DNA from: RGIG7450 sp045633565
GTDB lineage: Bacteria > Bacillota > Clostridia > RUG12999
Assembly: GCA_045633565.1 (NCBI GenBank)
Contig: JAZQYO010000016.1
Coordinates: 1 to 44,264 of the forward strand
Direction: 5' to 3'
Length of the DNA stretch: 44,264 nucleotides
Shown in pieces: positions 24,056-32,557 of this stretch. The stretch's first letter is position 1. Every line of letters starts with the position of its first letter. The notes under the pieces were generated by a model. It was not told where the DNA came from, did no database searches, and saw nothing but the letters and a program-made list of their open reading frames with translations. The translations under genes and the position numbers were made by a program.

Positions 24056-25453
24056 ATGCTAATATCAAATAAAATAAATCAGGCACTAAGTGACTTTAAA
24101 CAGGCGATAAATTTTGATAAAAATTTTGATATAATTTTGCGTGAGTTTGATATGGGAAGTCAAAAGTGTGCAATGTTTGCGCTTGATGGAGAAATGAACG
24201 GCGAAGTGCTGACCCACGTATTTAAAAGTCTAATGGAAGTTAAAAGCACAAAACCACTTACAGCAGAACAGATTGACAGAAAAATTATTCCTTATATTGA
24301 AGTTTCTGCGGTGGATAAAATTGAGGATGCCGCAAGCGGAATGTTTATAGGTGCAGCAATTTTGTTTGTTGACGGGGTGGAAAAAGCATTTTCAATTGAT
24401 GCCAAAAGTTTTCCGCAGGATAAGTCTCTTCAGCCTGAAAAGGATAAGTCAATTCGTGGCAGCCGGGACGGTTTTTCGGCGATACCGATTTTTAATGCAG
24501 CTTTAATCCGTCGACGTATTCACTCGCCGGCACTTTCTATGGAAAAATTTTCTGTTGGCAGGGAGTCGAGCTCGGATGTTGTTGTTTGTTACATGGACGG
24601 ATTGTGCGATGCTAAACTTTTAAAGGAAATAAAAGATGGGATTTCAAAGCTTGATATTCAGGGACTGACTATGAATCAGGAAACGCTGGCAGAAAATCTT
24701 TTTCCTGAAAAGTGGTATAATCCATATCCCAGAGTTCGTTATTGTGAAAGACCGGATGAAGCAAGTGCCGCACTGCTTGAGGGTAAAATAATAATTATAA
24801 TTGACAATGCACCGGCTGTTATGATTTTGCCGGCGCTGATGATTGACTTTGTCAGAGAAGCTAATGACTATTATTTTCCACCCATTACAGGTACTTATTA
24901 CAGATTTATAAAATATGCACTGATGTTTTTTTCTCTTTTTCTGACGCCTACGTGGCTTATAATACTCAAAAATATTGACAGGCTGCCTGCATGGTTCAGA
25001 GTTTTTGAAATAACTGATAATGCAGCAGTTCCGGTGACAGTTCAACTTCTTATAATGGAATTTGTACTTGAAATTATAAGAATTTCCACTATGAACACGC
25101 CAAATGTTCTTGGCAGCTCTATTGGTATAGTTGGAGCATTGCTTGTCGGTGAATTTGCGGTTTCTTCGGGATGGCTTGCAGCAGAAACTGTTTTTTACAT
25201 GGCATTTTTAACCATTTCAATGTATGCTTCTCCAAATTTTGAGTATGGATACGCAACAAAGTTTTTACGCATAGTGCTTGTAATTTTAACCGGACTGTTT
25301 GATGAAATAGGGCTTATAGCAGGAACTTTGCTGATTTTCCTTTTAATGATTTCAACAAAAACCGTAGACGGAAAGAGTTATCTTTATCCGATTATTCCGT
25401 TTGATGGAAAAGAGCTCAAAAAATATTCAATCCGCAGCAGACTAAAAAGATAA
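24056..25453 (+). CDS. GerA-family spore germination protein, SpoVAF-like
   Basis: The 465-aa inner spore membrane protein is of the GerAA/SpoVAF family. It has a cytoplasmic N-terminal domain (1-270), with the family motif RVRYCERPDEASAALLEGK and IIIIDNAPAVMILPALMIDF. The membrane domain includes FFSLFLTPTWLIILKNIDRLP, then TMNTPNVLGSSIGIVGALLVGE and a C-terminal KKYSIRSRLKR tail. No GerAB or GerAC partner is beside it, which fits SpoVAF better than a full Ger receptor, although SpoVAF usually sits in the spoVA operon, absent here. The ATG is set by AAGGAGAGG; an upstream in-frame ATG at 23999 lies in the preceding terminator. Confidence 0.88.
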   Translation: MLISNKINQALSDFKQAINFDKNFDIILREFDMGSQKCAMFALDGEMNGEVLTHVFKSLMEVKSTKPLTAEQIDRKIIPYIEVSAVDKIEDAASGMFIGAAILFVDGVEKAFSIDAKSFPQDKSLQPEKDKSIRGSRDGFSAIPIFNAALIRRRIHSPALSMEKFSVGRESSSDVVVCYMDGLCDAKLLKEIKDGISKLDIQGLTMNQETLAENLFPEKWYNPYPRVRYCERPDEASAALLEGKIIIIIDNAPAVMILPALMIDFVREANDYYFPPITGTYYRFIKYALMFFSLFLTPTWLIILKNIDRLPAWFRVFEITDNAAVPVTVQLLIMEFVLEIIRISTMNTPNVLGSSIGIVGALLVGEFAVSSGWLAAETVFYMAFLTISMYASPNFEYGYATKFLRIVLVILTGLFDEIGLIAGTLLIFLLMISTKTVDGKSYLYPIIPFDGKELKKYSIRSRLKR

Positions 25454-25490
25454 AAATAGGTGGTTTTGATTTTCAAAACCACCTATTTTT
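25452..25490. terminator. Bidirectional terminator
   Basis: An 18-bp perfect stem, 25452-25469 with 25473-25490, has a TTT loop and T-rich ends on both strands. It includes the last codons and stop of the convergent AraC gene and starts in the stop codon of the germination gene. Confidence 0.9.
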
Positions 25491-26343
25491 TATATGAACT
25501 TGCACAGGTTCCTGTTTCACGTTTGAAAACATAGCTGAAATAGTTTGGGTTTGTAAATGAGAGCATATCGCTGACCTCGCTTACAGTCATCCCGCTTTTC
25601 AGCATCTCAATAGCTGTACGGATTTTAATGTTAAGGAAATATTTATGAACACCGCATCCGGCATATTCTGCAAAACAGTTTTTTACGGTTGCAGCACTTA
25701 TGCCGCATATTTTTGCGATTTCCGGAATGGTTATTTTATCATAAACATGTTCCTCTAAAATTCCTGCAATTTCTGTATAAAGCCTCATTTTTTCATTCTG
25801 AGAGTTTTCCTGTTCGAATTTATTTGTATGAGAAATATAAAGCAGGATGAGTTCCAGATGGCTTAAGATAATCTGCAGGGATGACTTATCTTTATCTAAA
25901 TGGTCGTAATAATTAAATTCATCTGCAGATGCGCTGAACTCTGAGTGGAGATAATTGATGAGTGAATCCATAATGTCCTTTGCTTGTCCTGAAAGATGAA
26001 AAACGCCGTCTCTTAACCTGTGAGAAAAACTGCCCTCCATATCAAAAGAACAAATAAGGTAGCTTGGGCGAGTCCCGTCTGTATTCCATATTTTATGAAA
26101 CTCCATTGGTTTATGAAATATAACATCGCCTGCAGAAAGTGTGTATACCCGGTCATCAGCAGTAATGCCCGTCTGACCGTCCATCACATACACCATTTCC
26201 CAGGGAGAATGACACTCACCCTCAAAATAAAATTCTGATTTACGCTTTACTTCAAATATTGAATAGAGTCCTTTGATTGAGATAAGACGCATATTTTTTT
26301 TAATAAGACTAAGGTCATTTTTGAATGCTTTATCCTTTTTCAT
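25483..26343 (-). CDS. AraC-family transcriptional regulator
   Basis: The 286-aa regulator has a cupin-like ligand domain at about 20-120 (HSPWEMVYVMDGQTGITADD, LSAGDVIFHKPMEFHKIWN) and two helix-turn-helix motifs in the C-terminal 100 residues (ITIPEIAKICGISAATVKNC; MTVSEVSDMLSFTNPNYFSYVFKRETG). It is transcribed away from two Gfo/Idh paralogues, with palindromes in the shared 105-bp region, so it most likely senses a sugar-type ligand and controls them and itself. The start is ATG after AAGGATG. Confidence 0.92.
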   Translation of the reverse strand: MKKDKAFKNDLSLIKKNMRLISIKGLYSIFEVKRKSEFYFEGECHSPWEMVYVMDGQTGITADDRVYTLSAGDVIFHKPMEFHKIWNTDGTRPSYLICSFDMEGSFSHRLRDGVFHLSGQAKDIMDSLINYLHSEFSASADEFNYYDHLDKDKSSLQIILSHLELILLYISHTNKFEQENSQNEKMRLYTEIAGILEEHVYDKITIPEIAKICGISAATVKNCFAEYAGCGVHKYFLNIKIRTAIEMLKSGMTVSEVSDMLSFTNPNYFSYVFKRETGTCASSYKK

Positions 26344-26365
26344 ATAAAAAACATCCTTTTTCGAA

Positions 26366-26402
26366 TTGTTTATACGATTTCGTATGATATAATAATATCA
26401 TA
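26366..26402. promoter_or_regulatory. Divergent promoter with two overlapping palindromes
   Basis: ATACGA-TT-TCGTAT (26372-26385) lies between a -35-like TTGTTT (26366-26371) and the -10 TATAAT (26388-26393) of the plus-strand gene. TATGATAT-AATA-ATATCATA (26383-26402) spans that -10. Both are perfect. Binding to either would block RNA polymerase, so they look like repressor operators. Confidence 0.5.
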
Positions 26403-26448
26403 TTAAGTATGTTTTGTAAATCATTTTTTTAAAAAGGAGAGAAAAAGT

Positions 26449-27630
26449 ATGGAAAGACTCAGACTTGGAGTTATCGGACTTGGACAGAGAGGTGCACAGC
26501 TCGTTAATGAGGTTTTTCAAAGTCATGATGCTGTTATAGTAACAGCGCTTTGTGACCTTTATCAGGACAGAATTGACGATGCTGCTAAAGTTATAGTTGA
26601 TGCGGGTTATCCCGAGCCGTTTAAAACACAAAATTATAAGGAAGTTATTTCAAAAGATTTGGTTGACTGCATAGTTGTTGCGGCTTCATGGGACAAACAT
26701 ATTGAAATGTCTATTGCGTGTCTTGAAAGCGGAATTCCCTGCGGATGTGAAATCGGCGGTTGTGAAACTCTTGATGAGTGCTTTGAACTTGTAGAAGCGT
26801 ATGAACGCACAAAAACTCCGTTTATGTTTATGGAAAACTGTTGCTATGGCAGACGTGAAATGATGGCACTTAACATGGCGAAACTCGGCATATTTGGTGA
26901 ACTTGTTCACTGCAGTGGTGGATATCACCACGATTTGAGACATGAGGTGTCACATGGTAAAGAGCTTCGTCATTATCGTCTTAATGAATATCTCACAAGA
27001 AACTGTGAAAACTATCCCACTCACGAAATAGGACCTATCGCACAGGTGCTTGACATTAACCGTGGAAACAGATTTGTAAGCCTTACATCTACAGCTTCTA
27101 AAGCTGTAGGAGTTCACGATTACATAGTAAACAACAAAGCTGATGATACAGAACTTTTAAATGCTACATTTGCGCAGGGTGACATTGTAACAACCGTAAT
27201 TAAATGTGAACGTGGCGAAACAATTACAATTACACTTGATACAACACTTCCCAGGTATTACAGCCGTGGTTTTACAGTTCGCGGAACTAAAGGTATGTAT
27301 GAAGAATTTACCGATTCGGTATATATAGACGGCGAGGTTAGCGAGGAAGACCACGCAGAATGGAAACCGCAGTGGGGCAATGCTGACAGATACGCTGAAA
27401 AGTATGACCACGAAGTTTGGAAACAGTATATTGCTGATGGTTTAAAAGGCGGTCACGGAGGTCTGGACTATCTTGTTTACAGCGATTTCTTTGATTGTGT
27501 GAAAAATAACAAACCCATGCCTATTGACGCTTATGATGCTGCTGCATGGATGTGCATTACTCCGCTTTCTGAAAAATCAATTGCACTAGGCGGAGCACCT
27601 ATGGAAATACCTGATTTCAAAAATAGATAA
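26449..27630 (+). CDS. Gfo/Idh/MocA-family protein, GH109-like (copy 1)
   Basis: The 393-aa cytosolic NAD(P)-binding protein has a Rossmann domain (LRLGVIGLGQRGAQLV). In place of the dehydrogenase EKP motif it has CEIGGC (100-105), so the usual catalytic lysine is missing. The stretches MENCCYGRREMMALNMAKLG (128-147) and NYPTHEIGPIAQVLDINRG (188-206) resemble the NAD-dependent glycosidase family GH109 (alpha-N-acetylgalactosaminidase type). It may therefore cleave glycosides through transient oxidation rather than act as a simple dehydrogenase. It has no signal peptide, unlike the Tat-exported GH109 enzymes I know of. About 85 % identical to the next gene. GH109 assignment is by motif reading only. 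Confidence 0.85.
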   Translation: MERLRLGVIGLGQRGAQLVNEVFQSHDAVIVTALCDLYQDRIDDAAKVIVDAGYPEPFKTQNYKEVISKDLVDCIVVAASWDKHIEMSIACLESGIPCGCEIGGCETLDECFELVEAYERTKTPFMFMENCCYGRREMMALNMAKLGIFGELVHCSGGYHHDLRHEVSHGKELRHYRLNEYLTRNCENYPTHEIGPIAQVLDINRGNRFVSLTSTASKAVGVHDYIVNNKADDTELLNATFAQGDIVTTVIKCERGETITITLDTTLPRYYSRGFTVRGTKGMYEEFTDSVYIDGEVSEEDHAEWKPQWGNADRYAEKYDHEVWKQYIADGLKGGHGGLDYLVYSDFFDCVKNNKPMPIDAYDAAAWMCITPLSEKSIALGGAPMEIPDFKNR

Positions 27631-27640
27631 AATGAAAAAG

Positions 27641-27667
27641 GAACTCATGCTAAATGAGTTCTTTTTT
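27641..27667 (+). terminator. Intercistronic terminator between the paralogues
   Basis: GAACTCAT (27641-27648) pairs with ATGAGTTC (27654-27661) and is followed by six T, just before the second copy's AAAGGAG. No separate promoter is evident, so it probably lowers rather than stops downstream expression. Confidence 0.75.
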
Positions 27668-27681
27668 AAAGGAGATATAAT

Positions 27682-28863
27682 ATGGGAAAACTCAGGCTTG
27701 GAGTTATTGGACTTGGAGAAAGAGGAGCACAACTTGTCAATGAGGTTTTTAAAAGTCACGAGGCTGTCTGTGTAACTGCTCTTTGCGATGCTTATAAGGA
27801 CAGAACTTTTGATGCTGCCAAAGTTATTGTTGAAGCAAGCGGAGAAGAGCCGTTTAAAACAACAGATTATAAAGAGATTCTCTCCAAAGACCTGGTTGAC
27901 TGCGTGGTTGTTGCAACATCGTGGAACAAACACGTTGAAATGTCTGTTGCATGTATGGAAAAGGGTATCCCGTGTGCGTGCGAAATCGGCGGTTGTGAAA
28001 CTCTTGAGGAGTGCTTTGAACTTGTAGAAGCGTATGAACGTACAAAAACTCCGTTTATGTTTATGGAAAACTGTTGCTATGGCAGACGTGAAATGATGGC
28101 GCTTAATATGGCAAAACTCGGCTTATTCGGTGAGCTTGTTCATTGTAGTGGTGGGTACTGTCACGACCTGAGACACGATATATCATACGGAAAAGAACAC
28201 CGTCACTATCGTCTTAATGAATATCTTACAAGAAACTGCGAAAACTATCCTACTCATGAAATAGGACCTATTGCACAGGTGCTTGATATTAACAGGGGAA
28301 ACAGATTTGTAAGCCTTACATCAACAGCATCAAAAGCCGTAGGACTCCACGAATACATTGCAAACAACAAAGCTGATGATACAGAGCTTTTAAATGCAAC
28401 GTTTGCACAAGGTGATATAATTACAACCGTAATTAAATGTGAGCGTGGCGAAACAGTTACAATTACACTTGATACAACACTTCCCAGGTATTACAGCCGT
28501 GGCTTTACAGTTCGTGGAACAAAAGGTATGTATGAGGAAGTTACCGATTCGGTATATATAGACGGCGAGGTTAGCGAGGAAGACCACGCAGAATGGAAAC
28601 CGCAGTGGGGCAATGCTGACAAGTATGCCCGGAAATATGACCACCAGCTTTGGAAAAAATATTTAAAAAGCGGAGTTCAGGGTAGCCACAGCGGTTTTGA
28701 CTATCTTATTTACAGTGATTTTTTTGATTGTGTAAAAAACAACAAACCCATGCCTATTGACGCTTATGATGCCGCTGCGTGGATGTGTATAACTCCGCTT
28801 TCAGAAAAATCAATTAAAAATGGTGGAGTGCCGGTTGAAATACCCGATTTTAAAAACAGATAA
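27682..28863 (+). CDS. Gfo/Idh/MocA-family protein, GH109-like (copy 2)
   Basis: This tandem paralogue of the preceding gene has the same 393-aa length and about 57 differences by eye. It shares the Rossmann start (LRLGVIGLGERGAQLV), the lysine-less CEIGGC motif and the GH109-like NYPTHEIGPIAQ block. Differences cluster at residues 24-100 and 325-380, including the C-terminal part that shapes the substrate site (YLKSGVQGSHSGFDYLIY against YIADGLKGGHGGLDYLVY), so the two may prefer different substrates. An 81-nt stretch is identical at DNA level (28541-28621 and 27308-27388), suggesting recent duplication or gene conversion. Confidence 0.85.
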   Translation: MGKLRLGVIGLGERGAQLVNEVFKSHEAVCVTALCDAYKDRTFDAAKVIVEASGEEPFKTTDYKEILSKDLVDCVVVATSWNKHVEMSVACMEKGIPCACEIGGCETLEECFELVEAYERTKTPFMFMENCCYGRREMMALNMAKLGLFGELVHCSGGYCHDLRHDISYGKEHRHYRLNEYLTRNCENYPTHEIGPIAQVLDINRGNRFVSLTSTASKAVGLHEYIANNKADDTELLNATFAQGDIITTVIKCERGETVTITLDTTLPRYYSRGFTVRGTKGMYEEVTDSVYIDGEVSEEDHAEWKPQWGNADKYARKYDHQLWKKYLKSGVQGSHSGFDYLIYSDFFDCVKNNKPMPIDAYDAAAWMCITPLSEKSIKNGGVPVEIPDFKNR

Positions 28864-28868
28864 TATTT

Positions 28869-28900
28869 AAATTGCAAGTTTTAAAATAACTTGCAATTTT
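28869..28900 (+). terminator. Rho-independent terminator
   Basis: AAATTGCAAGTT (28869-28880) pairs with AACTTGCAATTT (28888-28899) and continues into T. Its 3' arm doubles as the -35 region of the next promoter. Confidence 0.75.
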
Positions 28901-28919
28901 TATTAAAATATGGTATATT
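28891..28919 (+). promoter_or_regulatory. Sigma-A promoter of the creatininase-family gene
   Basis: TTGCAA (28891-28896), a 17-bp spacer and TATATT (28914-28919), overlapping the terminator stem. Confidence 0.5.
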
Positions 28920-28947
28920 TAGAGTATTAAAATAAGGAGGTAGTAAT

Positions 28948-29742
28948 ATGGCTTATTTTCTTAATGAAATGAGTGTAAGAGACCTTAAAGAAACCCTGAA
29001 AACATGTAAAACTATTATTATTCCCGTTGCTATTGTAGAGCAACATGGTTATCATCTGCCATTGACCACCGATATTCACATGGCGGTACAGCCTCTTATC
29101 CAGGCGGGTGACAGGCTCAATGCGGTTGTTGCACCATCGGTAAACTATTCCTTTTCGGGTGGTGAACTGACAGGTACAATTAATATTAACCCTAATGTAT
29201 TTTCTACATATCTTACAGAAATCTGCTTAGAGTTTATCCGCACCGGATTTAAAAACATAATTGTTTTTTTAGGTCACGGTGGAACAGACAATACAATTGC
29301 TGTTAAAAACTCGCTTCAAATGCTTTTGAGACGAGATAAAAATATTGCACAAGAGGTTACTGTTTCAATGATTGAATGTTTTGAATTATCACAAACATGG
29401 CTTGACCTTTTTGAACAGTTGCCCGAACGAGACATTCATGCAGGACAGGTGGAAACTGCGCTCATGATGCATTTCAGACCTGACCTTGTACAAAAAGACA
29501 TCTGCATAGATGATGAATATTCAGCAAAAATGATGCGTACCGACCCGGATTGGTATGCTACAAGCAGGAAAAAGGTTGACCATCCATACGTCATTGAGGA
29601 AATATACCAGCGTCCTGAAATTGAGGTTGGTGTTATGGGATTTCCGGAACTTGCAACTCCTGAGCTTGGTAAAGTTGTTGCCGATGAAATGGTGGAAAAT
29701 TTGGTTGAGTATGTTAATATGATTAACGAAAAAAATAAATAA
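28948..29742 (+). CDS. Creatininase-family amidohydrolase
   Basis: The 264-aa metal-dependent hydrolase belongs to the creatininase/MftE fold. Metal ligands are visible in VEQHGYHLPLTTDIHMA (Glu, His, Asp, His; about 31-47), FLGHGGTDN (about 108-116) and HAGQVETALMM (about 161-171). Family members cleave cyclic or linear amides such as creatinine, formamidopyrimidines or peptides in cofactor maturation; the substrate here is unknown. It follows the GH109-like pair and may process an amide-bearing sugar product, which is inference from position. AAGGAGG precedes ATG. Confidence 0.88.
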   Translation: MAYFLNEMSVRDLKETLKTCKTIIIPVAIVEQHGYHLPLTTDIHMAVQPLIQAGDRLNAVVAPSVNYSFSGGELTGTININPNVFSTYLTEICLEFIRTGFKNIIVFLGHGGTDNTIAVKNSLQMLLRRDKNIAQEVTVSMIECFELSQTWLDLFEQLPERDIHAGQVETALMMHFRPDLVQKDICIDDEYSAKMMRTDPDWYATSRKKVDHPYVIEEIYQRPEIEVGVMGFPELATPELGKVVADEMVENLVEYVNMINEKNK

Positions 29743-29745
29743 AGT

Positions 29746-29827
29746 TCAATAAATCGGTTTATTGACAATGGCTTTAGCTTATAATACACCCAAAAGCATC
29801 CTAATACCTCAGTATTATGATGCTTTT
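29746..29827 (+). terminator. Inverted repeat and terminator after the creatininase-family gene
   Basis: TCAATAAA-TCGG-TTTATTGA (29746-29765) is a perfect 8-bp palindrome without a T run. AAAAGCATC..TAATAC (29792-29807) pairs with GTATTA..GATGCTTTT (29812-29827) across one mismatch and is followed by T-rich sequence, acting as the likely terminator. Confidence 0.7.
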
Positions 29828-29845
29828 ATATTTTGATTTGGTAAA

Positions 29846-29874
29846 TTGACTTTAATAAAGGAAAATGGTATAAT
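29846..29874 (+). promoter_or_regulatory. Sigma-A promoter of the acyltransferase-like gene
   Basis: TTGACT (29846-29851), a 17-bp spacer and TATAAT (29869-29874). Confidence 0.75.
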
Positions 29875-29896
29875 TTTATAAATGGAGGGCGATGAA

Positions 29897-30703
29897 ATGA
29901 AAAGATTTAATACTGAGAGCATAATAAGAAAATGGTATGATATAGTTGGTATTTCTGAAAAATGGGACAGTGATTTTGAAAAAGCCCTTTCTGAAATTGA
30001 AATTCCCGACTCAGTCAATATTGACACATATAAATCAACCGGTGACGGCAAAAGAGATTTTTTGAGTTTTATGTATATGTGCGAAAATCTAAAAGAGAAA
30101 TACCAGGAAAAAAATATTCCTGAAGAAATACTTATTGACACCGTAAAAGATTTATCAATATGGACAGATATCTGGAGTAAAATTAAAGGTCAGCTCTGGC
30201 TGGGCGAACTTTCGTGGCTTGAAAGGCATCTTTCAATGAAACTATTTAAAATAGGAAGACTACAGTTTTGTATGGCAAAATCAGAAGCTGACATTCCGGA
30301 AAAAAATATTGTCAAAGGTGATGATATAATTGAAATACACATTGCCTCAGTGGGTCCGCTGAGGAAGGTGGAATGTGAAGAATCCATTGCTATGGCACGA
30401 CAGTTTTTCAAAAAATATTATCCTGAATATGATTACAAGTGTTTTACCTGTCATTCCTGGCTGCTTGATGATTCTCTTGATGACATTTTAGGTGAATCAA
30501 GCAACATTACAATTTTCAGAAAAATGTTTACGCTTGTAACAAAAGAAGAATCAAATGCAATACTTAGATATGTTTTCAGTTGGGACACAAATACTGAAAA
30601 CCTTAAAAATAAAAAACCGACATCCTCTTTTGCGGAAAAAGTCAAAAAAAGAGCACTGGACGGCGGAAAATTTTATGAGACGCTTGGTTTCATAGAAAAA
30701 TAA
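29897..30703 (+). CDS. Acyltransferase-domain protein (NAT_N/GNAT_C, former DUF5596 type)
   Basis: The 268-aa protein resembles two-domain GNAT-like acyltransferases of Firmicutes. It has a helical N-terminal half (about 1-120, with IPEEILIDTVKDLSIWTDIW and GELSWLERHLSMKLFKIGRLQF) and a GNAT-like C-terminal half (EIHIASVGPLRKVECEESIA, YKCFTCHSWLLDDSLDDILGE). The substrate is unknown. The start is ATG 29897, eight bases from GGAGG; the ATG at 29882 overlaps that ribosome site. The first plus-strand gene after its own promoter; the gap of 45 bp to the next gene allows one transcript. Confidence 0.75.
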   Translation: MKRFNTESIIRKWYDIVGISEKWDSDFEKALSEIEIPDSVNIDTYKSTGDGKRDFLSFMYMCENLKEKYQEKNIPEEILIDTVKDLSIWTDIWSKIKGQLWLGELSWLERHLSMKLFKIGRLQFCMAKSEADIPEKNIVKGDDIIEIHIASVGPLRKVECEESIAMARQFFKKYYPEYDYKCFTCHSWLLDDSLDDILGESSNITIFRKMFTLVTKEESNAILRYVFSWDTNTENLKNKKPTSSFAEKVKKRALDGGKFYETLGFIEK

Positions 30704-30748
30704 AAATACCGGACAAGCTAACCTTTAGTAGGCAGGAAGGAAGACTAT

Positions 30749-31408
30749 ATGACAGAAATAATTAAAATTATGGAAATAATCGGAACTGTTGCCTTCGGAC
30801 TTTCGGGCTCGCTTGTTGCAATAGGCTCGGGACTTGATATTTTTGGCGTAGCGTTTTTGTCTTGTATTACTGCGTTTGGCGGGGGTGTGCTGAGAGATAT
30901 TATACTTGGAATATATCCGCCTGCGATTTTCAGCCAGCTTCCTGTTTTTTTGATTGCGGTGGTTGTTGCTATACTGACATTTATTGTTGCTTATATTTTC
31001 AAAAAAAGGTTTGTACTTTTAAGAACCAAAATTGAATACATAAATAATGTTTTTGACGCCATAGGACTTGCTGCTTTTGTTGTAATCGGCTGTGAGACAG
31101 CTTGCGTGCATGGGTTTTTAAACAGCGGATTTATTGTTGTATTCTGCGGAATGATTACCGGTGTTGGCGGTGGCATTTTCAGAGATGTGCTTATTGATAC
31201 AACGCCCTATGTTTTTAAAAAACATATTTACGCAATAGCGGCAATTTTTGGTGGATGTGTATATTATGTTTTAAGGAAATATTTGCATAATATACCCATG
31301 GCATCGCTCGTTGCAATGATAATAATCTTTTTAATTCGAATGCTTGCAACAAAATACAGGTGGAGTTTGCCAAAAATAATGCAGGATTCTGAGGGAAACA
31401 ATAAGTAA
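30749..31408 (+). CDS. TRIC/UPF0126-family membrane channel
   Basis: The 219-aa membrane protein with about seven helices has the two-repeat TRIC-like pattern. Each repeat opens with an AFGLSGSL/AFVVIGCE-type helix and a glycine-rich loop: FGGGVLRDIILG (first) and GVGGGIFRDVLID (second). Prokaryotic members are potassium-selective cation channels related to animal TRIC; YadS/YicG relatives were also linked to glycine uptake. Ribosome site GGAAGGAAG. Function in this organism is not indicated by neighbours. Confidence 0.9.
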   Translation: MTEIIKIMEIIGTVAFGLSGSLVAIGSGLDIFGVAFLSCITAFGGGVLRDIILGIYPPAIFSQLPVFLIAVVVAILTFIVAYIFKKRFVLLRTKIEYINNVFDAIGLAAFVVIGCETACVHGFLNSGFIVVFCGMITGVGGGIFRDVLIDTTPYVFKKHIYAIAAIFGGCVYYVLRKYLHNIPMASLVAMIIIFLIRMLATKYRWSLPKIMQDSEGNNK

Positions 31409-31490
31409 ACTATTAGTTCTGCATATATAATCAAAAGTATTTTTCCTGTTTGTTTAAAAAATTAAAGGTTAAATTCTTGGAGGGGAAATT

Positions 31491-32516
31491 ATGTCAATCA
31501 GCAAATATAAATTTGGAGAATGTGATAAAGGGGAAGTTTATGCTTACACGCTGACAAACAGTAGCGGAATGACTGTTGAAATACTCAGCTACGGCGGAAT
31601 AATCCGCAAGCTTGTATATAAAGATACCGATGTTGTTTTAGGTCGGGATTCGCTGGAAGAATATCTTGATAACCAGGGATATTTTGGTGCTGTAATCGGC
31701 AGAAACGCAAACCGGATTGAAAATTCGAAGTTTGAGATGAACGGCAAGACATATAAACTCTTTGCAAATGACGGCAGAAACAATCTGCACGGTGGCAAAG
31801 AAGGATTTGACAAAAAAATATGGAATGCAGAGATTATAGATGCTGAAGAACCGTCGCTTGTTCTGAACATAGTAAGTCCGGATGGAGAAGAAGGCTTTCC
31901 AGGAAATGTGACTGTGCAGGTAACTTATACATTAACAAATGATAACAGTCTGAAAATTCATTATTTGGGCGAAAGCGATGCTGATACAGTGCTTAACCTG
32001 ACAAATCACACCTATTTTAATTTAAACGGTCATGGCAGCGGTGAAATTGACAGTCACAGCCTTTGGCTTTGCAGTGATTTTTATACTCCTAATACGGACG
32101 AGTGTATTCCAAACGGGGAAGTGCTCAGCGTGAAAAATACTCCTTTTGATTTTTCAATCCAAGACAGCTTTGGGACAAGATTAAGATCAGGACATGAGCA
32201 AATAAAAAAGTTCGGTGGATTTGACCATAATTTTGTTTTAAAAGACAAAGGCTACAGAAAAGTCGGCAGATTTTATGGCAATAAGACGGATATTGCTATG
32301 GAAATATACACAGACCAACCCGGAATGCAGATTTATTCCGGAAATTGTATTCAGGAAGGTCGCATCTGCAAGGACGGAGCAATTTATGGCAAACACCACG
32401 GCATTTGCTTTGAAACTCAAAGTTTCCCGAACAATTTGAAATTTTCTCATTTTCCCGGCTCGGTTTTGAGAAAAGGGGAAAAGTACGACAGCGTAACGAC
32501 ATATAAGTTTATATAG
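31491..32516 (+). CDS. galM: Aldose 1-epimerase (galactose mutarotase)
   Basis: The 341-aa cytosolic enzyme interconverts alpha and beta anomers of aldohexoses. Family motifs include GRNANRIENSKF near residue 65, the catalytic histidines in NNLHGG (about 96-101) and NLTNHTYFNLNGH (about 168-180), DHNFVL, and the catalytic-base glutamate region GICFETQSFPN near 303-313. GGAGGGG precedes ATG. It is not next to other Leloir genes, so the sugar is not evident. Only eight bases separate its stop from an upstream extension of the next frame, so the two are probably co-transcribed. Confidence 0.94.
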   Translation: MSISKYKFGECDKGEVYAYTLTNSSGMTVEILSYGGIIRKLVYKDTDVVLGRDSLEEYLDNQGYFGAVIGRNANRIENSKFEMNGKTYKLFANDGRNNLHGGKEGFDKKIWNAEIIDAEEPSLVLNIVSPDGEEGFPGNVTVQVTYTLTNDNSLKIHYLGESDADTVLNLTNHTYFNLNGHGSGEIDSHSLWLCSDFYTPNTDECIPNGEVLSVKNTPFDFSIQDSFGTRLRSGHEQIKKFGGFDHNFVLKDKGYRKVGRFYGNKTDIAMEIYTDQPGMQIYSGNCIQEGRICKDGAIYGKHHGICFETQSFPNNLKFSHFPGSVLRKGEKYDSVTTYKFI

Positions 32517-32557
32517 TTTTACAATTGGCTTATAATTTTGAAAAGAGGTATGTACCT

